DNA of 14,996 nt from CAZYTO01 sp964650405 (GCA_964650405.1 CAZYTO010000136.1:1-14996), one strand, 5' to 3'; shown: positions 7,334-13,822, counted from the first letter of the stretch. Numbers and translations: made by a program. Notes: generated from the sequence alone by a model not told the origin.

Positions 7334-7421
7334 AGTGCCGAGTGCCGAGTGCTGAGTGCCGAGTGCTGAGCGGCGAGTGCTGAGAGTGCCGGAGTGCTCG
7401 GCACTCGGCACTCGGCACTTT
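7334..7421 (+). terminator. Long hairpin made of GAGTGCC heptad repeats, probable terminator
   Basis: The left arm, a tandem run of GAGTGCC/GAGTGCT units from 7333, contains AGTGCCGAGTGCCGAGTGC (7334-7352), which pairs perfectly over 19 bases with 7401-7419. The stem continues inward with wobble pairs to about 25 pairs, and the right arm is followed by TTTCC. It starts four bases after the TGA of the upstream gene. Termination is the simplest role, but the tandem build and 7-base period match repeats elsewhere in the window that cannot be terminators. Confidence 0.7.
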
Positions 7422-7448
7422 CCTCCACCCGCCTGGCACTTCCCCGAC

Positions 7449-7456
7449 GTATATTT
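7449..7456 (+). promoter_or_regulatory. -10-like box GTATATTT before the large Asp-box protein gene
   Basis: The AT-rich box ends 7 bases before the ATG at 7464, with GCGCGCC between and no Shine-Dalgarno sequence. It supports ATG 7464 over upstream in-frame starts inside the repeat hairpin, and suggests a leaderless message. Confidence 0.5.
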
Positions 7457-7463
7457 GCGCGCC

Positions 7464-10400
7464 ATGATTCGCAGAATCGTCTTCCTGGCCGTCTTCCTTG
7501 CCGCAACCGCCGCAACGCTCCAGGCGCAGTTCGATCCGTCGCTCTACCGCGAGATGCGGTGGCGCTCGATCGGCCCGTTCCGAGGCGGCCGTACGGTCGC
7601 GGCCGCCGGCGTTCCCCGGCAGCCGAATGTCTTCTACATCGGCGTGAACAACGGCGGGGTCTGGAAGACCACTGACTACGGCCGTGTGTGGGTGCCGCTC
7701 TTCGACGAGCAATCGTCGAGCTCCGTTGGGGCGATCGCCGTGGCGCCGTCCGATCCCAACACCGTCTACGTCGGCAGCGGAGAGGGATTGCAGCGTCCCG
7801 ACCTCTCCACCGGAGACGGCATGTACCGCTCCACGGATGCGGGCAAGAGCTGGAAGCACCTCGGCCTGCGCGACGCGCTGCAGATCCCGGCCATCGTCGT
7901 CGATCCGAAGGACCCGAAGCGTCTCTATGTCGCGGCGCTCGGTCACCCCTACGGGCCGAACGCCGAGCGCGGGATCTTCCGCTCCACCGACGGCGGCGAG
8001 ACATTCGAAAAGGTGCTCTTCAAGGACGAGAACACCGGCGGCATGGACGTGGCGCTCGATCCTTCCAACCCGCAGACGGTCTACGCCGTGCTGTGGGAGG
8101 CGCGCCAGGGGCCGTGGGAGAACGGCGCGTTCTCCGGTCCGGGCAGCGGCTTCTACAAGTCGACGGACGGCGGCACGACCTGGAAGCAGATGACCAAGGG
8201 CCTGCCCACGTTCGCCGAGGGCCTGGGCCGCATCGGCATCGAAGTGTGTCAGGGCGATCCGCAACGGTTGTACGCGATCGTCGACGCAAAGAAGGGCGGC
8301 CTCTATCGTTCGGACGACCGTGGCGAGTCATGGCAGTTGGCCAGCGATTTCGCCGGCATCTGGGAACGTGGCGGCGACTTCAACGAGGTGCGCTCTGATC
8401 CGAAGAACGCCGACGTGCTCTTCGTGGCAAACGTCGTGACCTGGAAGTCGACCGACGCCGGCAAGACGTGGCACTCCTTCCGCGGCGCTCCGGGCGGCGA
8501 CGACTACCACCGGCTGTGGGTCAATCCCAACGACTCGAACATCCTCATCGACGCGTCCGACCAGGGGGCGGTGGTCACGGTCAACGGCGGACAGACGTGG
8601 AGCAGTTGGTACAACCAGCCCACCGCGCAGTTCTACCACGTGAATGCCGATAACGCCTTTCCGTACCGCGTCTGCGGCGGGCAGCAGGAGAGCGGCTCTG
8701 CGTGCGTCTGGAGCCGCAGCGACGACGGCCGCATCACCATGCGCGAGTGGCACCCGGTGGGCATCGAGGAGTACGGCTACGCCGTTCCCGATCCGCTCGA
8801 CCCGGACATCATCTACGGCGGCCGGATCGAGAAGTACGACCGTCGTATCGCCCAGGTGATGCAGGTGACGCCGAAGCCCCTCCGCGGCGGCGGCTATCGC
8901 ACCGTGCGCACGGCGCCGGTGGTCTTTTCGGAGGCCGATCCGCACGTCCTCTTCTTCGGGGCCAACACGCTGTGGAAGACGACCGACGGCGCGCACTCGT
9001 GGTCGGAGATCAGCCCGGACCTCACCCGCAAAACATGGAGCGTGCCGGCCAACGTCGGCGTGTTCACGCCAGACGTGAAAGTCACCCAGCGCGGCGTGAT
9101 CTATGCCGTCGCTCCCTCGCCCCTCGAAATCAACCGCATATGGGCCGGCACGGACGACGGTCTCATTCACGTCACCGCGGACGGCGGCAAGAGCTGGAAG
9201 GATGTGACTCCGAAAGAGCTGACGCCGTGGTCGAAGGTCTCCATCATGGAAGCGTCGCACTACGACGCGAACGAAGCCTTTGCCGCGATCAACACCTTCC
9301 GCCTCGACGACCTGCGGCCGCATATCTACCGCACCAAGGACGGCGGCGCGTCGTGGCAGCACGTGACGAACGGCATCCCGGACGGCGCGATCATCAACGT
9401 CGTCCGCGAGGACCGCGTGCGGCGCGGGCTGCTCTTCGCCGGCAGCGAGACGCAGGTGTGGGTGTCGTTCGACGACGGCGACCACTGGCAGTCGCTGCGC
9501 CTGAACATGCCCGCCCAGTCCATCCGCGACCTCATCGTCAAGGACGACGACCTGGTGGTGGGCACGCACGGCCGCGGGTTCTGGATCCTCGACGACATCA
9601 CGCCCCTGCGCCAGCTCACCGCCGAGGTCGCGTCGGCCGGCGCGCATCTCTACGCTCCGCAGCGCGCCTGGCGCTGGCGCTGGAACAAGAACACCGATAC
9701 GCCGCTGCCGCCGGATGAGCCGGCAGGGGAGAACCCGCCCGATGGCGCGATTCTCAATTACACGCTGAAGGCGCCCGCCCAGTCGGTGGTGCTGGAGATC
9801 GCCGACGGGCAGGACAACGTCATCCGCCGCTACTCGAGTGCCGACAAGGCGGAGGAGCCGGCAGACAGCGGGAACATCCCCTGGTACTGGATCCGTCCGA
9901 CCCGCGTGCCTTCGACCGCTACGGGCATGCACCGCTTCGTGTGGGACCTGCACTACACGCCCGCTCCCGGCTCGCGCCCGAGCTATCCAATCGGCGCAAC
10001 GCCGTTCAACACCGCGCCGGGGCCGACGTCGCCATGGGTTCTTCCCGGCACGTATCGCGCCCGACTGGTCGTGGACGGCAAGGTGGCCGGCCAGCAGCCG
10101 CTGAAAGTCGACCTCGATCCGCGGGTGAAGACGCCGGCGGACGGTCTGCAGCAGCAGTTCACGCTGTCGAAGCAGGTGTACGACGACATCGCCCGCGTCT
10201 TCACCGCCCTCGGAGAGGTTCGCGCGTTCCGCGAGCGCGTGAAGACCGACAAATCGCTGCAAACGTACTCCGCGAAAGCGGAGGTGCTGGAAGGTACGTC
10301 CGGCGGCGGCTTCGGGATCGCCGGCCCTCCCACCGCGCTCTCTTCCCTCAACAGCGCCCTCCGTTCGGTCCTGGGGCTCCTGCAGGGCGCCGACACGACG

Positions 10401-10559
10401 CCGACCGCGGAGAACGCCGCTGCCGTGAACACGCTCCATGCCACCGCGGACGATCTGGTGTCACGCTGGAACGCCCTGAAGAAGGAAGCGAAGTTTACGG
10501 CCGCAGCGAAACCGGCGAATGACGATGACGGCGAGGCAGGGAACGTGGATCTGGAGTAG
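7464..10559 (+). CDS. Large secreted BNR/Asp-box beta-propeller protein (VPS10/sortilin-like glycosyl hydrolase-type)
   Basis: A 1031-residue protein with an N-terminal signal peptide (MIRRIVFLAVFLAATAATLQ, cleavage near AQF). The first 700 residues hold ten Asp-box motifs of the form S-x-D-x-G-x-x-W or F: STDAGKSW (about 123), STDGGETF (174), STDGGTTW (233), SDDRGESW (283), STDAGKTW (329), NGGQTW (374), TTDGAHSW (506), TADGGKSW (571), TKDGGASW (623) and SFDDGDHW (668). Such boxes mark beta-propeller blades in sialidase- and sortilin-like proteins, enough here for one large or two propellers. Residues 720-1031 form a C-terminal region with beta-rich segments and a helical tail, not recognised. 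Similar proteins are commonly annotated as glycosyl hydrolase or VPS10-domain proteins; the substrate is unknown. ATG 7464 fits the signal peptide; the upstream open frame reads the repeat hairpin. It is a single-gene unit followed by terminator 10644-10670. Confidence 0.9.
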   Translation: MIRRIVFLAVFLAATAATLQAQFDPSLYREMRWRSIGPFRGGRTVAAAGVPRQPNVFYIGVNNGGVWKTTDYGRVWVPLFDEQSSSSVGAIAVAPSDPNTVYVGSGEGLQRPDLSTGDGMYRSTDAGKSWKHLGLRDALQIPAIVVDPKDPKRLYVAALGHPYGPNAERGIFRSTDGGETFEKVLFKDENTGGMDVALDPSNPQTVYAVLWEARQGPWENGAFSGPGSGFYKSTDGGTTWKQMTKGLPTFAEGLGRIGIEVCQGDPQRLYAIVDAKKGGLYRSDDRGESWQLASDFAGIWERGGDFNEVRSDPKNADVLFVANVVTWKSTDAGKTWHSFRGAPGGDDYHRLWVNPNDSNILIDASDQGAVVTVNGGQTWSSWYNQPTAQFYHVNADNAFPYRVCGGQQESGSACVWSRSDDGRITMREWHPVGIEEYGYAVPDPLDPDIIYGGRIEKYDRRIAQVMQVTPKPLRGGGYRTVRTAPVVFSEADPHVLFFGANTLWKTTDGAHSWSEISPDLTRKTWSVPANVGVFTPDVKVTQRGVIYAVAPSPLEINRIWAGTDDGLIHVTADGGKSWKDVTPKELTPWSKVSIMEASHYDANEAFAAINTFRLDDLRPHIYRTKDGGASWQHVTNGIPDGAIINVVREDRVRRGLLFAGSETQVWVSFDDGDHWQSLRLNMPAQSIRDLIVKDDDLVVGTHGRGFWILDDITPLRQLTAEVASAGAHLYAPQRAWRWRWNKNTDTPLPPDEPAGENPPDGAILNYTLKAPAQSVVLEIADGQDNVIRRYSSADKAEEPADSGNIPWYWIRPTRVPSTATGMHRFVWDLHYTPAPGSRPSYPIGATPFNTAPGPTSPWVLPGTYRARLVVDGKVAGQQPLKVDLDPRVKTPADGLQQQFTLSKQVYDDIARVFTALGEVRAFRERVKTDKSLQTYSAKAEVLEGTSGGGFGIAGPPTALSSLNSALRSVLGLLQGADTTPTAENAAAVNTLHATADDLVSRWNALKKEAKFTAAAKPANDDDGEAGNVDLE

Positions 10560-10585
10560 CGGCGCCGGCAGGCGATCAACTATCA

Positions 10586-10606
10586 GAACGGGTCGATCGC
10601 CCGTTC
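10586..10606 (+). other. Short hairpin GAACGGG/CCCGTTC downstream of the Asp-box gene
   Basis: A perfect 7-pair stem (10586-10592 with 10600-10606) closes the loop TCGATCG, 27 bases after the stop codon. No T run follows, so it is not a canonical terminator; it may protect the mRNA 3' end. Confidence 0.4.
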
Positions 10607-10643
10607 AAGTGGGATTTGACGCCGTCCTGACGCTTGGCCCGCC

Positions 10644-10670
10644 CGCGGACCTGGCAGTGCCGCGTTTTTT
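10644..10670 (+). terminator. Intrinsic terminator after the Asp-box protein gene
   Basis: CGCGG (10644-10648) pairs with CCGCG (10660-10664) around an 11-base loop and is followed directly by six Ts (10665-10670). The stem is short, but the T run is the clearest in the window and lies 85 bases after the stop codon. Confidence 0.6.
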
Positions 10671-10706
10671 ACGGAGCGCCGGACGGGGCGCTGATGCTGC
10701 CTGCCT

Positions 10707-10712
10707 GATAGT
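10707..10712 (+). promoter_or_regulatory. -10-like box GATAGT before the candidate small RNA
   Basis: GATAGT resembles the GATAAACT/GATAAT boxes placed before genes in this window. A start about seven bases downstream would coincide with the first base of the hairpin at 10719. No good -35 element was recognised. Confidence 0.35.
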
Positions 10713-10718
10713 AGCTCT

Positions 10719-10807
10719 CGTACAACGCACCTCCTCCGGAAGCGTGTTGTATGAGGGAGAGAGACGAGCGGGCGGGCAGCCATCGGCTGTCCGCCCGTCT
10801 TGTCTTT
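10719..10807 (+). ncRNA. Candidate small RNA: CTCCTCC-loop hairpin plus terminator hairpin
   Basis: A hairpin at 10719-10753 pairs CGTACAACGC-C with G-GCGTGTTGTATG-type sequence (about 11 pairs including wobbles, one A/C mismatch), exposing the loop CTCCTCCGGAA, which contains an anti-Shine-Dalgarno motif. A purine-rich linker (AGGGAGAGAGACGAG) and a second hairpin follow: GGGCGGGCAGCC (10770-10781) against GGCTGTCCGCCC (10785-10796), loop ATC, then TCTTGTCTTT. The unit of about 89 bases lies between a terminator on its left and the convergent gene ending at 10812. No open frame with a credible start covers it. Small RNAs with C-rich loops that mask ribosome binding sites are known in many bacteria; no named family was recognised, so this is a structural inference. 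Confidence 0.45.
10769..10807. terminator. Strong 12-14-pair hairpin between convergent transcripts
   Basis: Twelve pairs with one G-T wobble close an ATC loop (10770-10781 with 10785-10796), plus two further pairs at the base. On the plus strand TCTTGTCTTT follows; on the minus strand the pyrimidine-rich GCTCGTCTCTCTCCCTC follows. It can end the candidate small RNA on one strand and the Cys-rich lipoprotein gene (stop at 10812) on the other. Confidence 0.7.
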
Positions 10808-10811
10808 AAGC

Positions 10812-11339
10812 TCAGTGCTGCGTGCTCGTCGCGGGCGCGGTGGCCGTTCCCGGGGGCTGCACGCCGTCCGGCACCTTCTTCTCGTAGAGCTCGCGGACGC
10901 AGCCGAGGTGCTCGAGGACCTTCTCGCGATCGACGCCGGCGGTGTTGCCGCGGCCTTCGATCCAGGACTGCGTGCACTCGCCGCAGCAGGGGCCGTTGGC
11001 GTCGATGACCCTGCGGCAGTGGCACTCGCCGGCGCGGATGACACACTCGCGGCAGCCGGGCTTGACACAGCAGTCGTACTTCCCGTTGGCCGCCAGGTCG
11101 GCCGTGTACTTGTCGAGCTCCGCGATGAGGATGGCCTGTTTGAGGGCCAGCGGCTGCCCTTCGAACTGGGTGGTGGTGGCGGGGGCGACGGGAACTTTCT
11201 GGGCGACGTCTTCCGTCCGCGTCGTGTTCGGGTCGGGACCGCTGTGCTGCGCCTTGTAGGCGGCGCAGGCGGCGGTGAGGAGCGCAACGGTGAGGGCAAC
11301 GGCGACGGCGAGCACGGCGGACGTGGCGATTCGTCTCAT
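10812..11339 (-). CDS. Cys-rich lipoprotein, probable periplasmic metal- or redox-related protein
   Basis: A 175-residue protein whose signal ends in the lipobox TAAC, giving lipidated cysteine 25. After a Thr/Pro/Ala linker and one helix (about 62-85, ALKQAILIAELDKYTADLAA), a compact cysteine block follows: C90, C91, C96, C99, C106, C108, C118, C119 and C122, with the pattern CC-x4-C-x2-C-x6-C-x-C-x9-CC-x2-C and one histidine at 107. C147 lies apart. The spacing suggests a metal site or disulfide knot; I recall similar YxCC-KPxC blocks in proteins from related bacteria but cannot name a family. The start overlaps the stop of the upstream membrane protein gene (ATGA), and GAGAGG lies seven bases upstream. 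The tail is rich in Pro, Thr and Ala. Confidence 0.82.
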   Translation of the reverse strand: MRRIATSAVLAVAVALTVALLTAACAAYKAQHSGPDPNTTRTEDVAQKVPVAPATTTQFEGQPLALKQAILIAELDKYTADLAANGKYDCCVKPGCRECVIRAGECHCRRVIDANGPCCGECTQSWIEGRGNTAGVDREKVLEHLGCVRELYEKKVPDGVQPPGTATAPATSTQH

Positions 11340-11605
11340 GGAGGAGCCTCTCGACTTCTGCTGTGTGTTGCAACACGAAGGATACCGACGATCGCGAATG
11401 CCGCAAAGCCGCAGGCCAGGGCGGCCCGCGGATCGGGCTCGCGCCAGCCGCCGAAATCGAGGGCCGTGGCCGTGACGCCAAGGACGAAGGAGGCCAGCCA
11501 GGCAGCGACGAGCTCGCCCGCCCACCTCCGCCCGCGGCCTCGCGGAATGAACCTCGCAACGGCGAAGGCCACCGTTCCGCTGGTGAGCCAGAGCACGAAA
11601 CCCAT
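11336..11605 (-). CDS. Small integral membrane protein
   Basis: An 89-residue protein with three hydrophobic segments: about 1-18 (MGFVLWLTSGTVAFAVARF), 30-48 (ELVAAWLASFVLGVTATAL) and 61-79 (ALACGFAAFAIVGILRV). The segment FIPRGRGRRW between the first two is a basic loop, probably cytoplasmic. Size and layout recall transglycosylase-associated or GlsB/YeaQ-like small membrane proteins, but the match is weak. ATG 11605 is chosen; GTG 11608 directly before it is equally possible. GATAAT lies 8 bases upstream without a Shine-Dalgarno sequence. Its TGA overlaps the ATG of the Cys-rich lipoprotein, so the two form a coupled pair, and a shared envelope role is plausible. Confidence 0.72.
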   Translation of the reverse strand: MGFVLWLTSGTVAFAVARFIPRGRGRRWAGELVAAWLASFVLGVTATALDFGGWREPDPRAALACGFAAFAIVGILRVATHSRSREAPP

Positions 11606-11613
11606 CACCGGCC

Positions 11614-11619
11614 ATTATC
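11614..11619 (-). promoter_or_regulatory. -10-like box GATAAT before the membrane protein/Cys-rich lipoprotein pair
   Basis: On the minus strand GATAAT ends 8 bases before the ATG at 11605. It is a near-consensus -10 hexamer (TATAAT) and no Shine-Dalgarno sequence intervenes, consistent with a leaderless start. Confidence 0.5.
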
Positions 11620-11683
11620 GGCGGCCCGGCGGCTCAGCAGTGTGCATGAAATTTGCGAATGGCGGACGGGAGGAGACGAGACC

Positions 11684-12106
11684 ATGCTCAGTGAGGAGCA
11701 CGACACCAGCCAACAGAAGATCCTGGCCATCGAAGACGACCCGGACGTGCTGTCGCTCTACAAGACCTTCCTGCAGAAGAAGGGCTACCAGGTCCTCTCT
11801 GCCGCCGGAGCCGTGGAGGGAATCGGCCTGCTGCAGACCAACCCCGATACGCGTCTCATCCTCCTCGACCTGAATCTCCCCGGGATGAGCGGGGAGGAGT
11901 GGATCGCCTGGTATCTCCAGCAGGGAAAGCAGACTCCGGTCGTGGTCGCTTCCGGGAAAGGGGACATCCTGACCATCACCAAGGGCAACAACATGACCGC
12001 CGCCCTGACCAAGCCGTTCCACATGGAAGAGTTGCAGGAGCTGATCGAGGTCCTCCTCGCCGACGACTGGCACGAGCAGGTGAGCCCGGACAAGAAAACA
12101 CACTGA
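11684..12106 (+). CDS. Single-domain response regulator (CheY-like receiver)
   Basis: A 140-residue protein made of one receiver domain. The acidic pocket is E17, D18 and D19 in ILAIEDDPDVL, the phosphoacceptor is D62 in LILLDLNLPGMSG, the switch residue is S90 in VVVASGKGD, and the conserved lysine is K110 in LTKPF. There is no output domain, so it probably acts by protein contact or in a phosphorelay; no histidine kinase is adjacent. The PAS/GGDEF/EAL protein is 5 kb away and not evidently linked. ATG 11684 is chosen over upstream in-frame codons because GGGAGGAG (11668-11675) sits 8 bases before it. The gene is divergent from the membrane-protein pair and convergent with the ferredoxin gene, with a repeat hairpin directly after its stop. 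Confidence 0.92.
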   Translation: MLSEEHDTSQQKILAIEDDPDVLSLYKTFLQKKGYQVLSAAGAVEGIGLLQTNPDTRLILLDLNLPGMSGEEWIAWYLQQGKQTPVVVASGKGDILTITKGNNMTAALTKPFHMEELQELIEVLLADDWHEQVSPDKKTH

Positions 12107-12107
12107 G

Positions 12108-12209
12108 AAAGGGCGAAGGGAGCGAAGGGCGAAGGAGGAAGACGCGGACGCGGGACCACCCCCGACCGCGATCCCATCTTCGCCCTTCTTCCTTCGCCCT
12201 TCGCCCTTT
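12108..12209. terminator. Inverted GGGCGAA/TTCGCCC heptad repeats between convergent genes
   Basis: The left arm has GGGCGAA units (12108-12134) and the right arm TTCGCCC units (12179-12209). AAAGGGCGAAGGG (12108-12120) pairs perfectly over 13 bases with CCCTTCGCCCTTT (12197-12209). The array fills almost the whole 110-base gap between the stops of the response regulator (12106) and the ferredoxin (12217), so bidirectional termination is likely. The heptad period and arm asymmetry match the other arrays in this window. Confidence 0.7.
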
Positions 12210-12216
12210 GTCCGTG

Positions 12217-12447
12217 CTACCCGTCGTTCCCGATGGCCTCGACGGGGCAGTTGTCCATGGCGTCCTTGCAGAGGGCTTCCTCTTCCGGGGTCTCGGGCTG
12301 CTTGTAGACGTAGGAGAAGCCCGCTTCGTCGTTGCGCATGAAGTTTGCCGGAGCGGTTTCCCGACAGAGGTCGCAGTCGATGCACTGGGAATCGACGTAG
12401 TACCGGCCGGGCGGCTGGCCTGCCACCTTATCGTTCGGGTCTGCCAT
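12217..12447 (-). CDS. Small [4Fe-4S] ferredoxin
   Basis: A 76-residue acidic electron carrier. C22, C25 and C28 (QCIDCDLC) with C67 (NCPVEAI) give the ligand set for one [4Fe-4S] cluster, as in monocluster Bacillus- or Thermus-type ferredoxins; C60 is an additional cysteine. The second half carries the usual conserved CPVEAI ending. No partner reductase or oxidoreductase gene is adjacent, so its redox partner is unknown. GTATCACT ends 6 bases upstream of the ATG with no Shine-Dalgarno, similar to but weaker than the other start-proximal boxes. It is divergent from the SIMPL gene and convergent with the response regulator. Confidence 0.9.
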   Translation of the reverse strand: MADPNDKVAGQPPGRYYVDSQCIDCDLCRETAPANFMRNDEAGFSYVYKQPETPEEEALCKDAMDNCPVEAIGNDG

Positions 12448-12536
12448 TCTGTGAGTGATACTCCGCCGGGAAATTCAGAGCTGTCTCGGAGCGCTGATAG
12501 AGCGTGAGGCGCGCAATTGTACGCCAGGAGGTTTCC

Positions 12537-13259
12537 GTGAAACGCATCTTCCTCATGTTCCTGCCCTTGACCATCACCGCAACCGTGGCCTTCGCCCAGC
12601 CCGCCGGCCGCCCGCCCCGCGAGCCGGCCGAGCTCGAGACCGTCAGCGTGAACGGCACGGGCGAGGTCACCCTCACCCCCGACCGCTACACCTTCAACGT
12701 CGGCGTCCAGACGCAGGCAGCCTCCGTCGAAGATGCCGTGAACCAGAACAACGCCAGGAGCGCGGCCGTTCTCGCGGCCCTCAAGGGCGCCGGGGCCACC
12801 GACCAGGAGGTCCGCACCTCGGGGTTCAGCATCTATCCGCAGCAGGATTACCAGCAGGGGCAGATGCCGCGGGTGGTCGGCTATCAGGTGTCGAACAACA
12901 TCACCGTCACCCGGAAGCAGGCCGGCGATGCCGGAAAGCTGCTCCAGGTGGCCGTGGGCGCGGGCGTGAACACCGCCGGCGGGATCCAGTTCGAGGTCTC
13001 CGACCCGACCCGGGGACGGGACAAGGCACTGGCAGCGGCCTACGCCGATGCCCGCGCGAAGGCGGCGCTGCTCGCGGCCGCGGCCGGGCGCTCGCTCGGG
13101 CGGGCCATCTCCATCACCGAGGCGGGAGCCGTGGAGCCGCCGCGCCCGATGCCGGGAATCCGCACGATGGCCATGCAGGCAAAGGTGAGCGAGGTGCCGG
13201 TGGAGGGCGGCACGCAGCAAGCGCACTTCACGGTCTCCGTGATCTTCGAGCTCAAGTAA
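12537..13259 (+). CDS. SIMPL-domain (DUF541) exported protein
   Basis: A 240-residue protein with signal peptide residues 1-20 (KRIFLMFLPLTITATVAFA after the start), so periplasmic or surface-exposed. The rest is one SIMPL/DUF541 domain: VSVNGTGEVTLTPDRYTFNV near the mature N-terminus, the helical ASVEDAVNQNNARSAAVLAAL, GYQVSNNITVTRK in the middle, the helix DARAKAALLAAAAGRSLG, and VSVIFELK at the end. Relatives are described in outer-membrane stress contexts, but the activity is not defined. The GTG at 12537 is chosen because AGGAGG lies 5-6 bases upstream and the signal peptide starts there; an earlier in-frame ATG at 12504 would add residues before the signal sequence. Confidence 0.9.
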   Translation: MKRIFLMFLPLTITATVAFAQPAGRPPREPAELETVSVNGTGEVTLTPDRYTFNVGVQTQAASVEDAVNQNNARSAAVLAALKGAGATDQEVRTSGFSIYPQQDYQQGQMPRVVGYQVSNNITVTRKQAGDAGKLLQVAVGAGVNTAGGIQFEVSDPTRGRDKALAAAYADARAKAALLAAAAGRSLGRAISITEAGAVEPPRPMPGIRTMAMQAKVSEVPVEGGTQQAHFTVSVIFELK

Positions 13260-13320
13260 CCCATTCCGGCGCTTACGGTTGAGCGGACAAGTGGCGCCTC
13301 CGTTGCACACGAATGACAGA

Positions 13321-13345
13321 GGCAGCGCGGTCAGCAATCGCTGCC
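13321..13345 (+). other. Inverted repeat upstream of the small polar protein gene
   Basis: GGCAGCG (13321-13327) and CGCTGCC (13339-13345) form a perfect 7-pair stem with an 11-base loop, 26 bases before the ATG at 13372. It could be an operator or a leader hairpin; there is no T run, so termination is unlikely. Confidence 0.35.
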
Positions 13346-13371
13346 GAATTCGACTGTGATGGAGGAACCTG

Positions 13372-13602
13372 ATGGAGAACCGTGATCGCCACAAGATGAG
13401 CAAGAACACCAGTTCAGCCAACGTCCATGCCGGGAAGAAGGAGAACCGGAGCGACTCGAGTGTCGAGTTCGGCCAGAAGATCGGCCGCAACGAGGACCTG
13501 AACAACGAGCCCGGCAGCCGCATCGGCAGCCAGAGCCCGTCAGGGATCAAGGGCTCCGGCAACTCGAACCTCGGCGGCAGCAAGGTAGACCGCGGCGGAT
13601 GA
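13372..13602 (+). CDS. Tiny, highly polar, probably disordered protein
   Basis: A 76-residue protein with almost no hydrophobic residues and many Ser, Asn, Gly, Lys, Arg and Glu: MENRDRHKMSKN at the start, then SSVEFGQKIGRNEDLNNEP, and GSGNSNLGGSKVDRGG at the end. It lacks cysteine and tryptophan. Such composition fits stress-type or nucleic-acid-associated hydrophilic proteins, but no family was recognised. Translation looks real: GGAGG at 13361-13365 stands six bases before the ATG. A second in-frame ATG at 13396 has no ribosome binding site. It ends directly at the antitoxin remnant that follows. Confidence 0.7.
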   Translation: MENRDRHKMSKNTSSANVHAGKKENRSDSSVEFGQKIGRNEDLNNEPGSRIGSQSPSGIKGSGNSNLGGSKVDRGG

Positions 13603-13792
13603 CCTCGATGCGCGATTGCGTGACGAGGCGGCCATGCGTGGAAGCACGGTCGCAAACGTCATTCGCGAAGCGATCGAGACCCATCTTGCGGATGCTCGGC
13701 GTTTGATTGCAGCCAAGGCCGGACGAAGCGGCCGGCGCGACACCTCACGCAACATCGAGGAGATCATTCGCCGGAGCGTCGATCTGCCCTGA
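13598..13792 (+). pseudogene. Truncated ribbon-helix-helix (CopG-like) antitoxin remnant
   Basis: The frame reads DDLDARLRDEAAMRGSTVAN, then VIREAIETHLADARRL, and ends SRNIEEIIRRSVDLP at the TGA 13790-13792. This matches RHH antitoxins from just after the DNA-contacting N-terminal strand (normally like MRTTIRL before DDDLDARL). That strand and a start codon are missing: in-frame codons before residue D are T-A-A and then a TAG at 13586. An internal ATG at 13634 would give only 52 residues lacking the DNA-binding strand. No toxin follows in the 93 bases before the next gene. The break lies exactly at the stop of the small polar protein, suggesting deletion or recombination. Sequencing error would not supply the missing part. 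Confidence 0.65.
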
Positions 13793-13822
13793 CCTGCAGG
13801 CGCTGCCGGTGTGTTGACGAGT

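Noticed and set aside
7356..7463. N-terminal extension of the Asp-box protein through the upstream open frame
   Set aside because: The extension is a translation of the GAGTGCC hairpin, and a proper signal peptide starts at ATG 7464.
8328..10439. Long minus-strand open frame (703 codons) opposite the Asp-box protein gene
   Set aside because: No recognisable motif; the plus-strand frame has ten Asp boxes and a signal peptide, so this is a composition shadow.
10519..10809. Possible 96-residue gene in the gap after the Asp-box gene
   Set aside because: It overlaps the end of the large gene, runs through several hairpins and a T-run terminator, and has no ribosome binding site or motif.
11976..13655. 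Minus-strand open frame of 559 codons
   Set aside because: It crosses three genes on both strands (response regulator, ferredoxin, SIMPL) and has no motif.
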